Assembly (NCBI RefSeq): GCF_013204885.1
Contig: NZ_JABMKX010000003.1
Span: 434,001 to 498,000, forward strand
Length of the DNA: 64,000 nucleotides
DNA from: Paenibacillus tritici
GTDB lineage: Bacteria; Bacillota; Bacilli; Paenibacillales; Paenibacillaceae
Direction of reading: 5' to 3'
Shown in pieces: positions 27,157-35,860 of this stretch. The notes below the pieces were generated by a model. It was not told the origin of the DNA. It searched no databases and worked only from the letters and a program-made list of their open reading frames with translations. The position numbers were made by a program, and so were the translations under genes. Numbering within the stretch: the stretch's first letter is position 1; each line of letters begins with the position of its first letter.

Positions 27157-28587
27157 TTACTCTTGATCCCGGCCGAGCAGCCCGCCAAGCGCCTCAGTCA
27201 CGTTCATGCCGGTAAGCGTCTTGGTCAACTCGGGAACCTGGGCCATGATTTTGGCGATGTCCCCGGTAATTTTGTTCACGCCGGAGGAAGTGCCGTCCTG
27301 GGAGATGACAGTAATCTTGTCTACCTTGGCGAGCGGAGCAGCAATTTTGTCAGCCAGCTCCGGCAGAATCTTCAGGAATTCCACAGTCAACGCGGCTTGT
27401 GTGAACTGTTTGTACGCTTCCGCCTTCTTCTGTAATGCCCCCGCTTCCGCCGCTCCGGCGAGCTGGACGATTTCCGCATTCGCCTTCCCTTTGGCCAGCT
27501 CTGCTTCTGCTGTGGCCAGTCCGCGCTTGGTCGTTGTAGCCGCTTCTGCCTCCGCCTCAAGAATCTGCCGCTGCTTGGCGGCTTCCGCTCTCATAACCGT
27601 AGCCTGATTCTCCGCCTGGGCAGGCTTGATCACCGTCGCCTCCAGCTCCCTCTGTCTCAGCTCCACTTCAATCTCGCGGACCGTCCGGTTGGCCTCTGCT
27701 TCCATCTGTGTGATTTTGACCTGTTCCGTAACCAGCGACTGCTTGATCTTATTCTGCTGCAGTTCGTAGGCCAGATCCGCCTGTGCCTTCTTCACCTCTG
27801 TCTCCAGCTTGAAATCAGCCTGCTTAATGTTCAGCTCCTTCTCGAACAGGGATTCCTTCGCACGGGCGGCAGTCCCCGCTTCAATCGTCGCCTGATGCGC
27901 ATTGGCTTTGGCAATGGATGATTCCTTCTCCGCCTCGGCCTGCTTGATCTGAATGTCGCGTTCGGCTTCCGCCTTGGCAATGCTGGCATCGCGGCGGATA
28001 CGCTCAATCTCCGGAACCCCCATATTGTCGATATATCCTTTGTCGTCCGTAATTTTCTTGATGGTGAAGCTGACGACCTCAAGCCCCATCTTGTCGAGAT
28101 CCTCCGAGCAGGTCTCCCGCATCTTGCTGTTGATTTCGTCAGGGGTCTTCAGAATCGACTCTACGGTGAGCTGTCCGATCAGGCCGCGCAGATGACCTTC
28201 CACCGAATGCAGGATAATGGTCTCGCGGTCTTCTTCCGGCCGGTCAATGAACTGTTCACTGGCGGTCAAAATAGCCGTTGGATCGCTTTTAATCTTAATC
28301 TGGGCTACCGCCTCCAGGTTAAGCTTGATGCCCTGACGGGAGAACATGGCCTGCGCCGGGATCACATCGAAGCTCATCAGCATCATGGAGATGGTCTTAT
28401 TATTCTGGAAGCCGGGGATAACGAACGTTCCGCCGCCCTGCACAACTCTTTTTCCGCCGAGGCCATATACGATCATTGCCTGATTGGGCGGAACCTTTTT
28501 ATAAGCGGTCACGATACTGGATAAAGCCAGCAGAATTACAACAACGATAGCTCCAATTACATACAGAATAACCATCTGGTCCGACAC
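27157..28587 (-). CDS. yuaG: Flotillin (YuaG/FloT family)
   Basis: 476 residues, GTG start. One N-terminal membrane helix (VILYVIGAIVVVILLALSS), an SPFH/band-7 domain (~30-200), then a long Glu/Ala/Lys-rich coiled coil with repeated AEAEK-type heptads (~200-400) and a hydrophobic Gly-rich tail. Flotillins oligomerise at the inner face of the membrane and organise fluid microdomains. The gene starts 6 bases after the stop of the NfeD-type gene, the arrangement of B. subtilis yuaF-yuaG. Its transcript appears to start behind the c-di-AMP riboswitch at 29745-29940. Confidence 0.95.
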   Translation of the reverse strand: MSDQMVILYVIGAIVVVILLALSSIVTAYKKVPPNQAMIVYGLGGKRVVQGGGTFVIPGFQNNKTISMMLMSFDVIPAQAMFSRQGIKLNLEAVAQIKIKSDPTAILTASEQFIDRPEEDRETIILHSVEGHLRGLIGQLTVESILKTPDEINSKMRETCSEDLDKMGLEVVSFTIKKITDDKGYIDNMGVPEIERIRRDASIAKAEAERDIQIKQAEAEKESSIAKANAHQATIEAGTAARAKESLFEKELNIKQADFKLETEVKKAQADLAYELQQNKIKQSLVTEQVKITQMEAEANRTVREIEVELRQRELEATVIKPAQAENQATVMRAEAAKQRQILEAEAEAATTTKRGLATAEAELAKGKANAEIVQLAGAAEAGALQKKAEAYKQFTQAALTVEFLKILPELADKIAAPLAKVDKITVISQDGTSSGVNKITGDIAKIMAQVPELTKTLTGMNVTEALGGLLGRDQE

Positions 28588-28593
28588 TCCCCG

Positions 28594-29157
28594 TTAATTT
28601 TGTCCGATTTCCCTCTCAAAAAGGGTTACTGCTGCGATTCCCTTATCCGCCCTCACAATAATCACCCTGTCGCCCCGCATTAGCTGCTGGCCCGCTTCAG
28701 CCCGCACGCCAATCGAGCGCATGGTCCCGTGCAGCACATATTTCATCTCCCCCACTGCCCCGTCCTCTGCGGCGACACTGATGTACCCAAGCTGGCCTGC
28801 CGGTTCGTAATCCAGTTCACTCATGCTGCTGTCATACCGGGTCATTACCCGGGCCAGCACCGTGTAGAGCAGGATACCGGGCAGCAGGGCAACCAAAGTG
28901 CAGATCAGCACCACTGCAAGCAGCTGCATTCCGCTGAACCGGGTAAGCACGTACCCCGTGCCGCCCCAGACTGTAACAAATACCATCAGCGGGAGGATGG
29001 GCAGGAATCCAGGTCCCCCGCTGTCACCGCCGCCCGTATGCAGATGACCCGCCAGGCCGTGACCATGAATGCTGCCGCTGAGGAGGAGCAGGAGTCCGAC
29101 CCAGAAGCAGACGATGAATACAGTAGCGATAACAATCCCTTCTTTCATGCCTTTCAT
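28594..29157 (-). CDS. yuaF: NfeD-like membrane protein (YuaF family), flotillin partner
   Basis: 187 residues. Helices at ~8-27, ~52-71 and ~76-98, then a C-terminal OB-fold typical of NfeD proteins (LGYISVAAEDGAVGEMKYVL to GDRVIIVRADKGIAAVTLFE). NfeD proteins are encoded next to flotillins and are thought to assist their assembly. Two ATGs, at 29157 and 29148, are possible; neither has a strong ribosome site. The ~530 bases upstream contain no gene but a seven-unit repeat array, a terminator and a c-di-AMP riboswitch, all in the orientation of this gene. Confidence 0.88.
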   Translation of the reverse strand: MKGMKEGIVIATVFIVCFWVGLLLLLSGSIHGHGLAGHLHTGGGDSGGPGFLPILPLMVFVTVWGGTGYVLTRFSGMQLLAVVLICTLVALLPGILLYTVLARVMTRYDSSMSELDYEPAGQLGYISVAAEDGAVGEMKYVLHGTMRSIGVRAEAGQQLMRGDRVIIVRADKGIAAVTLFEREIGQN

Positions 29158-29339
29158 TTCCGATTGAATACAGATTGAACAAATTAGTTAATTTACGTTG
29201 TTATACGATTTATCTTCCCTCTTATAGGTGAGACCCTCTTGCTGTCCTGCAAGGATAGCAAGTTGAAGCGGATGGAGCTGTGCTGGCTGCACAGCATCTC
29301 AGACTGCTTACTGCTTACAGATCAGCATCCGCTGAATTG

Positions 29340-29665
29340 AGGTGCACTTCTGCTCCTCCTTCTTGCCTCCTGCCCGCTTTCGGCGGATTGAGGTGCACTT
29401 TTGCTCCTCCTTCTCACCTCCCGCCCAATTTCGGCGGATTGAGGTGCACTTCTGCTCCTCCTTCTCTCCTCTCGCCCAATTTCGGCGGATTGAGGTGCAC
29501 TTCTGCTCCTCCTCCTCGCCTCCCGCCCGCTTTCGGCGGAATGAGGTGCACTTCTGCTCCTCCTTCTTGCCTCTCGCCCTCTTTCGGCGGATTGAGGTGC
29601 ACTTCTGCTCCTCCTTCTTGCCTCTCGCCCGCTTCCGGCGGAATGAGGTGCACTTCTGCTCCCCA
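29340..29665. repeat. Tandem array of seven 51-bp units in the flotillin leader
   Basis: GAGGTGCACTTCTGCTCC recurs with GTGCAC at 29342, 29393, 29444 and on to 29648, 51 apart. Units also contain TTTCGGCGGATTGAGGTGCAC, the same family as the first four units of the array at 7083. If the riboswitch-controlled transcript reaches the flotillin genes, the array is part of its 5' UTR. Open frames through it are repeat artefacts. Confidence 0.95.
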
Positions 29666-29690
29666 CAATGATCATCGTTTCACGGACAGC

Positions 29691-29723
29691 AAAAAGACCA
29701 CAGCAGCAGGGCTCTCCGTGGTC
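29691..29723 (-). terminator. Terminator of the c-di-AMP riboswitch expression platform
   Basis: On the minus strand GACCAC and GTGGTC close a stem with a 16-base inner region, followed by TTTTTG. It sits about 20 bases after the aptamer's last conserved block, where ydaO-type riboswitches place their ligand-controlled terminator. Confidence 0.75.
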
Positions 29724-29744
29724 GGTTATTCGATCATGGCGCTC

Positions 29745-29940
29745 ATCCTCTCTCTTCGAGGCTTACGGGGTTAGCTGACGGATTCGGGCAGCGAGATTGC
29801 CCTACCTTGCCGCAATGCCATAATTGCACGCGGCAAGGATTCACCCCGGGTGTGAGGCAGCGATTTTGAGCAAAAGAATAGCCGCCTTCACCAGTTGGGT
29901 CCCCCGTTCCCGTTACGGAATTCAGCCGTTCAAGAACAGT
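29745..29940 (-). promoter_or_regulatory. ydaO/yuaA-type c-di-AMP riboswitch
   Basis: Read on the minus strand the element shows, in order, AACGGGGGACCCAA with GGTGAAGGCG, the GGGGTGAATCC block, a variable stem (CCTTGCCGC pairing with GCGGCAAGG), then CCGAATCCGTCAGCTAAC, CCCGTAAGC and a GAGAGAGGAT tail. These are the conserved blocks I recall for the c-di-AMP class. Known members turn genes off when c-di-AMP is high and typically control potassium/osmolyte transport or wall hydrolases. Here the first gene in the same orientation is the NfeD-like gene, then flotillin. Exact ends are approximate. Confidence 0.85.
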
Positions 29941-30267
29941 GTCATTTCATTCGGTTGTTGATTGAATCTTACGCCTGCAGCCATTTAATGTAAAACCCGG
30001 CGGTTGACAACAGAAGCCAAAAATACCGTCCCTTCACGAATGAAGGCGTATTCTTCGCTGGCGCTCTTAAGCGGCCGGTGATTTGCTCGTTTTTGCTCGT
30101 TTTTCCATAACCGGTATTCTTGATCCCTTATCCCAATATATTAAATTTGAATTATTCACATTACAGACACTAATTGCTCATTGTGCATTCTTTCCCTTTG
30201 GGCAATAATATAGTCTATAGGTCATATTCAGCCATTCACTTCATATAGAAAGGAGGAAACTGGAAAC
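29941..30267. promoter_or_regulatory. Divergent gene-free region between riboswitch and TetR gene
   Basis: Must hold promoters for the riboswitch transcript (minus) and the TetR-MMPL unit (plus). Visible: a doubled TTGCTCGTTT word near 30083-30102 and an ATTGCTCA/GGGCAAT inverted pair near 30173-30207 that could be a TetR-family operator. Neither is certain. Confidence 0.3.
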
Positions 30268-30885
30268 TTGAACTCCAAACTGAATCTGCGGGACAAAAAA
30301 AAGGAAGCCACCGCCTACGCCTTGGCCGTAGCCGCCTTCGAGCTTGCCCTTGTGCATGGAATGGATGGCTTCATCGTTGACGATGTGGTCCGGAAGGCCG
30401 GATACTCCCGGCGGACCTTTGCCAATTACTTCTCCTGCAAGGAGGAAGCCGTGGCGTCCTATTTCATTAGCAGTGCTACGAAGGAGGACGATAAAAGTCT
30501 GCTTGCCGGGTTGCCGCCGGATGCTACACCGCTCGACGCCCTGTACAATCTGCTCAAGCTGCAATTCACCTCTGAGTTCCTGCATAAATTGCGGCAGTTC
30601 GTATCGCTTGCGAATCAGTATCCGTCCCTGGAGCCTTATATTCTCAGCGTATTCCGCCGTCTGCAGATCGCAGCACAGGAAGTGCTTGAGCAATTCTCCC
30701 ATGGGCGTTATTCCGACGGGTATACCCATCTGCTTGCCGGTGCTGTCTATGGAGCCTTCGTGCCCATAATGGACGGACGGCTTAATGTTATGCTGCCGGG
30801 TGAACAGCAGAGTGAAGGCTCCGGAGCTATGCCGTTTGATCAATATTTGAATTCCATGTTTGCTTACTTACGCAACGGCTTCTAA
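30268..30885 (+). CDS. TetR-family transcriptional regulator
   Basis: 205 residues, TTG start with AAGGAGG 11 bases upstream; no ATG in frame fits. The N-terminal helix-turn-helix reads AFELALVHGMDGFIVDDVVRKAGYSRRTFANYFSCKEE, matching TetR regulators. The C-terminal ligand-binding half is mostly helical. It sits 29 bases upstream of an MMPL exporter gene, so it is probably the exporter's ligand-responsive repressor. Confidence 0.92.
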   Translation: MNSKLNLRDKKKEATAYALAVAAFELALVHGMDGFIVDDVVRKAGYSRRTFANYFSCKEEAVASYFISSATKEDDKSLLAGLPPDATPLDALYNLLKLQFTSEFLHKLRQFVSLANQYPSLEPYILSVFRRLQIAAQEVLEQFSHGRYSDGYTHLLAGAVYGAFVPIMDGRLNVMLPGEQQSEGSGAMPFDQYLNSMFAYLRNGF

Positions 30886-30914
30886 ATTCACAGATAAAGA
30901 GGAGAAACCATTTC

Positions 30915-33395
30915 ATGTCTACCTTTCTATACCGCTTAGGGAAATCGGCTTATTCCAAGCCCTGGTATTTCATCGCAGCCTGGATCATCGTACTCGGTGT
31001 TATAGGCACCCTGATTGGAGTTAACGGCATTCAGTCCAGCTCCGAGATGAAAATTGAAGGCACAGAGTCGCAAAAAGTGCTGGATAAGCTGACTAAGGAG
31101 CTGCCCGCTGCTGCCGGCGGCCAGGCAAGCATCGCCTTCACTGCACCTGACGGAGAACGTCTGGATACGCCTGAACGCACAGCGCTGCTCCTGAAAGCCA
31201 TTAATGATGTCTACAACATGGAGTATGTAATCAACCCTGTGGAGCTGGCTGCCCAAGCTGCCGCCGCCGCAGGCCAAGCCGCTGCCGCTGATCCTTCTGC
31301 CGCCGCAGGCCAAGCCGCTGCCGCTGATCCTTCTGCCGCCGCAGGACAGGCCGCTGCCGCTGATCCTTCCGTCGCCGCAGGCCAAACCGCTGCCGCTGAT
31401 CCTTCTGCCGCCGCAGGCCAACCCGCTGCCGCTGATCCTTCTGCTGCCGCAGGCCAGGCTGCTGCCGCTGACCCTTCTGCCGCCGCGGGCCAGGGCCAGG
31501 CGGCCCCGTTCGGCCCGCTGATGGCTGACGGCGCTCCGGTTCCCGGCGTGATGCTGTCGGCTGACGGTAATATTGCCTTGTTCCAGTTCCAGTTCACCGT
31601 GCAGCAGACCTCGCTGCCTTCGTCCGTACCGGACAACATTATTGAATCCGTGACCGAAGTTGAACAGTCCGGCTCAGGGATCACTGCCATTCCAAGCGAC
31701 TCGTTAAAAACCATCCCGGCCATCGGTTCCACTGAAGCTATCGGTGTTGCTGTTGCTGCCGTCGTCTTGTTCATGACGCTTGGCTCGGTGGTTGCTGCCG
31801 GTCTGCCGCTGCTTACCGCACTCCTTGGGGTCGGCATCAGCGTCGGAGGTGCGTTTGCCCTCGGCAGTCTGATCCAGATGAACGACATTACACCGGTTCT
31901 GGCCGTTATGATCGGCCTTGCTGTAGGGATTGACTACTCGCTGTTCATTGTTAACCGGCAGCGCCGTCTGATCCTTGATGAGAAATTAAGTGCAGCAGAA
32001 GCGTCCAGCCGGGCACTCGGCACCGCCGGCAGCGCCGTATTCTTCGCCGGTCTGACCGTAATTATCGCCCTGTGCGGTATGCTTGTCATTGGCATCGGCT
32101 TCTTATCGACTATGGCACTTGTGGCTGCAGCCAGTGTTCTGGTCAACGTACTGCTGGCACTGTCCCTGCTGCCTGCGCTGCTTGGTCTGGTCGGTGAACG
32201 TATCGTAACTGCCAAAGCCCGGACGAAGAACACCGCTGCCGGTACCAAAGCGCAGCACAGCTTCTCGCACCGCTGGGCTAATGCCACAGTGAAATTCCGC
32301 TGGGCCATTATTGTTCTGGTCGTGCTGGTGCTTGGAACAGCCGCCATTCCGGTGACCAAGATGGAGCTGGGTATTCCATCCGGCGCCTCGGCGAACCTCG
32401 ATACTCCGGCCCGCCAGAGCTATGATGTGATCTCCAAGGGCTTCGGCGAAGGCTTCAACGGCCCGCTCCTGCTGGTAGCAGAGCCGAAGAATCCGTCTGA
32501 TACCCTCTCGATGCAAGTCGTAGGCAAGCTGGTTCAGGAACTGCAAATGCATGATAACGTTACGCTGGTATCCCCGCTGGGTGTAAATGCCACCGGCAAA
32601 CTCGCCATCATCAGCCTCATTCCCAAAACAGGTCCTACAGACACTGCAACAAGAGAGCTGGTGCATGAACTGCGTGATCCGGCGTCCAGTCTGGCCTCCG
32701 GCAATAACATTAATCTTGGCGTGACGGGCTTCACCGCTATCAACATTGATATGTCCTCCAAGCTGTCCGATGCGTTCCCTGTATACATCGGCATCATTGT
32801 CATTCTGTCGCTGATCATTCTGCTGCTGGTGTTCCGGTCCATTATCGTTCCTATTAAAGCGACCATCGGCTTCGTACTAAGTATTATTGCCACCTTCGGC
32901 GTAACTACAGCCGTCTATCAATGGGGCTGGCTGCACTCCCTGTTCGGCTTCGATACCGGCGGGCCGCTGCTCAGCTTCATGCCGATCCTGGTCACCGGTA
33001 TCCTGTACGGGCTGGCAATGGATTATCAGGTCTTCCTGGTCAGCTCCATGCGTGAGGCTTATGTCCATGGCCGCCATGGCAAGGATAGTGTCATTCACGG
33101 CTACGATCTGGCCAGCCGGGTTGTCCTTGCCGCAGGCATTATCATGGTCTCCGTCTTCGCCGGCTTCATCTTCGCCCCTGATGCGATGATTAAACAGATC
33201 GGCTTCGCGCTGGCCTTCGGTATCCTGATTGATGCCTTCATCATCCGGATGACGCTCGTTCCGGCCGTCATGGCCGTCTTCGGCGACAAAGCCTGGTGGC
33301 TGCCGAAATGGCTGGACCGCCTGCTGCCGAATCTCGATGTTGAAGGCGATAAGCTGATCGCCAAGCTGAATGCTGAGAGTGGACAAAACAAGTAG
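30915..33395 (+). CDS. MMPL/RND-family membrane transporter
   Basis: 826 residues, ribosome site AGAGGAG. Two halves, each one helix, a large external loop and five helices. Family markers: VGIDYSLFIVNRQRR in the first half and GLAMDYQVFLVSSM in the second, with the helix-4 Asp of proton-driven MMPL pumps. Likely exports a lipid or amphiphilic drug. The first external loop contains six copies of a 12-residue unit GQAAAADPSAAA (residues ~115-195), encoded by a 36-bp tandem repeat. Transcribed with the TetR gene; a GC hairpin and a terminator follow. Confidence 0.95.
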   Translation: MSTFLYRLGKSAYSKPWYFIAAWIIVLGVIGTLIGVNGIQSSSEMKIEGTESQKVLDKLTKELPAAAGGQASIAFTAPDGERLDTPERTALLLKAINDVYNMEYVINPVELAAQAAAAAGQAAAADPSAAAGQAAAADPSAAAGQAAAADPSVAAGQTAAADPSAAAGQPAAADPSAAAGQAAAADPSAAAGQGQAAPFGPLMADGAPVPGVMLSADGNIALFQFQFTVQQTSLPSSVPDNIIESVTEVEQSGSGITAIPSDSLKTIPAIGSTEAIGVAVAAVVLFMTLGSVVAAGLPLLTALLGVGISVGGAFALGSLIQMNDITPVLAVMIGLAVGIDYSLFIVNRQRRLILDEKLSAAEASSRALGTAGSAVFFAGLTVIIALCGMLVIGIGFLSTMALVAAASVLVNVLLALSLLPALLGLVGERIVTAKARTKNTAAGTKAQHSFSHRWANATVKFRWAIIVLVVLVLGTAAIPVTKMELGIPSGASANLDTPARQSYDVISKGFGEGFNGPLLLVAEPKNPSDTLSMQVVGKLVQELQMHDNVTLVSPLGVNATGKLAIISLIPKTGPTDTATRELVHELRDPASSLASGNNINLGVTGFTAINIDMSSKLSDAFPVYIGIIVILSLIILLLVFRSIIVPIKATIGFVLSIIATFGVTTAVYQWGWLHSLFGFDTGGPLLSFMPILVTGILYGLAMDYQVFLVSSMREAYVHGRHGKDSVIHGYDLASRVVLAAGIIMVSVFAGFIFAPDAMIKQIGFALAFGILIDAFIIRMTLVPAVMAVFGDKAWWLPKWLDRLLPNLDVEGDKLIAKLNAESGQNK
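31259..31500 (+). repeat. In-frame 36-bp minisatellite inside the MMPL gene
   Basis: About six units of GCCGCTGCCGCTGATCCTTC plus TGCCGCCGCAGGCCAA, in frame, with a few substitutions (Val, Thr and Pro variants of the Ala positions). Copy number could vary between strains without breaking the reading frame. Confidence 0.93.
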
Positions 33396-33460
33396 AAACG
33401 GCTTTGCCGTCCTAGTAAGGACGGTACCGTTTCAGCGAGAAATAGAAGGTTAAATTAAAT

Positions 33461-33493
33461 AGAGCCTGCGGCATCGTCCGCAGGCTCTATTTT
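33461..33493 (+). terminator. Terminator after the TetR-MMPL unit
   Basis: AGAGCCTGCGG and CCGCAGGCTCT pair perfectly, then ATTTTG. A second hairpin (AAACGG/CCGTTT with CCGTCC/GGACGG, 33396-33432) stands just after the MMPL stop. Confidence 0.85.
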
Positions 33494-33538
33494 GATATAA
33501 TGGCTATAATTGAATTCAGATACTAAGGAGGCATACCT

Positions 33539-34015
33539 ATGAACATCATAGAACTCGACCTTGCTCAGAATCAGCAGGAAATCTCCAGGCTCCTGGAGGA
33601 ACACAGCCGCCGAATGGACAGCAGCATTCCGCCTTATCAACGTGAGGTAATCTCCCTCGCCGCTTACGAGAACGGCATCTTCGTTGGCGGCATTACCGGG
33701 GAACTGGTCTGGAATATCCTGAATGTGCATTTGCTGGCCGTTGACCCCAGATACAGGGGGCATGGACTCGGTGGAACTCTGCTGAAGGAGCTGGAAGCCA
33801 GAGCAGCGGGGCGCGGCTGTAAAGTTAGCGAATTGACCACGATGAGCTGGCAGGCACCGCATTTTTATCAGAAGCAGGGGTATGAGATCTTCGGTGAAAT
33901 CAAGGATTGTCCGAATGAAGGCCAGACGAAATATTATCTCCAGAAACAACTGAAGCCCGGCTCCCCCTCTAAGGAGGTCCCGGCGCTTCGCACTATTCCG
34001 TTCAAACTACACTGA
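33539..34015 (+). CDS. GNAT-family N-acetyltransferase
   Basis: 158 residues, start behind AAGGAGG; a TATAAT box lies near 33495. The acetyl-CoA motif A is LLAVDPRYRGHGLGGTLLKELE (about 70-90; R-x-x-G-x-G/A loop), followed by a YQKQGYEIFGE strand typical of the fold. Substrate unknown. The last ~20 residues (PGSPSKEVPALRTIPFKLH) go beyond the usual domain. Single gene, not obviously linked to neighbours. Confidence 0.9.
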   Translation: MNIIELDLAQNQQEISRLLEEHSRRMDSSIPPYQREVISLAAYENGIFVGGITGELVWNILNVHLLAVDPRYRGHGLGGTLLKELEARAAGRGCKVSELTTMSWQAPHFYQKQGYEIFGEIKDCPNEGQTKYYLQKQLKPGSPSKEVPALRTIPFKLH

Positions 34016-34022
34016 AAATAAC

Positions 34023-34465
34023 ATGCTTCCCGGCAGCCGCTGCCCTCCTATAATAGTCCAAAAGTCCGGTAAACTGACTCTTCACCTGCTGCCTCAACGC
34101 CTCATTAATGTCACCCAGCTCCAGCTTGTCCAGGTCCACCTGCTGCATCGCCGCAATAATATCTTCCAGTTCATCCTGCTCGGTGCAGGCGAAGAACCCG
34201 TCCTCCTCTTACACATGGACGCCGACAACAGCTTCACTTAACGGGTCCCCTTCGATAGGTTCACTGGCCGAGATTTTCCGGTAAGCGCGAGATGCAGCTC
34301 CTCTCACAGCTTATCGATATCGTAGTGTTCACTTCCGCCTTCAATCAGCTTCTCCAGCTTCTCCAGCTTCTCCAGCGTATCCATCATCTCCGCCCCGTCC
34401 ATCTCCATCATCCGTTCCAGCGTATACTCATCCACCATGACATATTGACCCTTGGTGCAACGCAT
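34023..34465 (-). pseudogene. Broken DUF1877 (YfbM-like) gene
   Basis: Minus-strand translation gives pieces of a DUF1877 protein in order: QYVMVDEYTLERMMEMDG, a Leu/Glu/Lys stretch, YDIDKL, then a TGA where the family has Trp, EELHLALTGKS, a frameshift, SEPIEGDPLSEAVVGVHV, a TAA, EDGFFACTEQDELEDIIAAM, and finally YYRRAAAAGKHV. At least two stops and one frameshift break it. The family has no firm function. It borders an IS fragment, and the whole 34.0-34.75 kb stretch looks like decaying DNA. Confidence 0.75.
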
Positions 34466-34469
34466 ACGA

Positions 34470-34738
34470 ATGACACTACTTGAAGTGTTTCAAAGCCTTC
34501 CTGCCTCGAATGAAAAAGACATTAAAGGCTCGATTATTGTACAAAAGGCTTGTGAGTTACCCGTAAAGTTTGTCTTTGTCCGCAACCGTAGTCAAAAACG
34601 TGAGTGGGAGGATTATTTTTCCACTTTACCGATGAATTCAGCAATTTGGAAAACCAGTCTGCGCTTCAGCAGCTCATAAGTTTATTTCTCGAAATGTCCC
34701 AAGCGAAAACAAAGAAAACAAAACAACTCTATTTTTAA
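34470..34738 (+). mobile_element. Remnant of an IS4-type transposase
   Basis: Plus-strand frames give LLEVFQSLPASNEKDIKG, then IIVQKACELPVKFVFVRNRS and QKREW, a segment characteristic of IS4-like DDE transposases, then after a deletion and frame change FTDEFSNLENQSALQQLISL and FLEMSQAKTKKTKQLYF with a stop, which looks like the transposase C-terminus. The catalytic region between is missing. No intact terminal repeats were seen. Confidence 0.65.
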
Positions 34739-34739
34739 A

Positions 34740-35159
34740 TCACAGGAGTAGCTTCATTTTTATCCATCTATATCAGGTGTTACTGCTAAATCCAATATGG
34801 GTTAGCAGTAACAGAAGTGCCTGTAATGCAGACAGCAGCACATAGGAGTTTATTTATGAGAAAATCGATGTTCATTTCCAGTCATTCTCTCTCATATGAA
34901 TGAGCAGAGGAAGAGCTTATTTCTATATGAAAAGTAATATATCAAATACACTCATAGGCATTTATCTTCAGAAGCACACTTCATGTGACAATTAATAGAA
35001 GATAAATGGAAAATGTTGTTTTAAATGAAATAATAGGCTAATATATTATTAAGGAAAATAATGGAGTTGATTGATACTAATTGCATTTATGGATTCAAAG
35101 TCGAATGCTGCTGTGTAGGCAGAATAAGTTAGTATAAATTATTAAAAGGAGGATTTATT
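34740..35159. other. AT-rich gene-free stretch with an inverted repeat
   Basis: No coding region. GTTACTGCTAA at 34779-34789 and TTAGCAGTAAC at 34802-34812 form a perfect 11-bp inverted repeat, either an old IS end or a terminator. The remainder is very AT-rich and holds the promoter of the 35160 gene (a TATAAA-like box near 35134) and its AAAAGGAGGA ribosome site. Confidence 0.5.
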
Positions 35160-35777
35160 ATGAAAAAAATTAAATTATTCACATCCGCTCTTTTATGCGC
35201 TTCAATGGTTTTTCCATTTTCGGCGTATGCAAATTCTCTAACTCCTAAAGATGAGAACATTCAAATTGAAGGTAAAAAAATAGCAGATAAATATAATGTT
35301 GGTGACAAACTCTCTGAAACTGATCTGAAATTCATTCTTGATAATGGCTATTCGGTAGAAAGTAGTGCTGCTAAGTCAGAATACTCAATAGCTTCTGCAG
35401 ATAGTTGGAGTATATATGGTATGAAACGAAGTGGAGATAACTCAGTAGAGGGTGAAGTTGGAGGGAGTGTTACAGTTGATGTTGGATTAATATCAGTTAA
35501 TGTATATGGAAATTTGTCAGCGAATAGAGTTCATGGGGCTGTTACAAACACCACAGCTCAATACAAGTTTGTAGCATACGGTTTATTATCAACGCAGTCT
35601 CCGTATGTTGGTAAAGTTGCCGACTGGACTCAGACAGCAAGTGGTAGTACATCAGCAAGCGTAGGCATTTCAAAACTCACATACGCAAATGTTTCTGTTT
35701 ATATGATGTATCCCGAAGCTGTTTTCACTCACGCTGGTGGGATACTAAATGTAACTGGAACAGCGACAAAACAATAA
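35160..35777 (+). CDS. Secreted protein of unknown family
   Basis: 205 residues with a strong ribosome site (AAAGGAGG) and a clear Sec signal peptide (MKKIKLFTSALLCASMVFPF, cut near AYA-NS at 25). The mature part has an acidic N-terminal region (to ~75) followed by a Ser/Thr/Val/Gly-rich, probably beta-structured domain with alternating hydrophobic residues (GEVGGSVTVDVGLISVNVYG). No cysteines occur in the mature chain. I do not recognise the family. Composition is far more AT-rich than the flanks, which with IS debris on the left suggests horizontal acquisition. Separated by a hairpin from the lipoprotein gene that follows. Confidence 0.85.
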   Translation: MKKIKLFTSALLCASMVFPFSAYANSLTPKDENIQIEGKKIADKYNVGDKLSETDLKFILDNGYSVESSAAKSEYSIASADSWSIYGMKRSGDNSVEGEVGGSVTVDVGLISVNVYGNLSANRVHGAVTNTTAQYKFVAYGLLSTQSPYVGKVADWTQTASGSTSASVGISKLTYANVSVYMMYPEAVFTHAGGILNVTGTATKQ

Positions 35778-35802
35778 TAATCTGAATAATTATTATATAA
35801 AG

Positions 35803-35834
35803 AGCTATGTCAGAACAAATTTTCTGACATAGCT
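35803..35834 (+). terminator. Hairpin between secreted-protein and lipoprotein genes
   Basis: AGCTATGTCAGAA and TTCTGACATAGCT form a perfect 13-bp stem with a short loop. A weak ACTTTATCT follows, so it may only partly stop transcription, leaving the next genes at lower expression. Confidence 0.7.
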
Positions 35835-35860
35835 ACTTTATCTAACGAAGGATGAATGCT

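Noticed and set aside
29280..29774. 164-codon plus-strand frame over array and riboswitch
   Set aside because: Most of it is the 51-bp array and its end runs antisense through the riboswitch terminator and into the aptamer.
31211..31888. 225-codon frame antisense to the MMPL minisatellite
   Set aside because: Created by the in-frame 36-bp repeat; mirrored Ala-rich text only.
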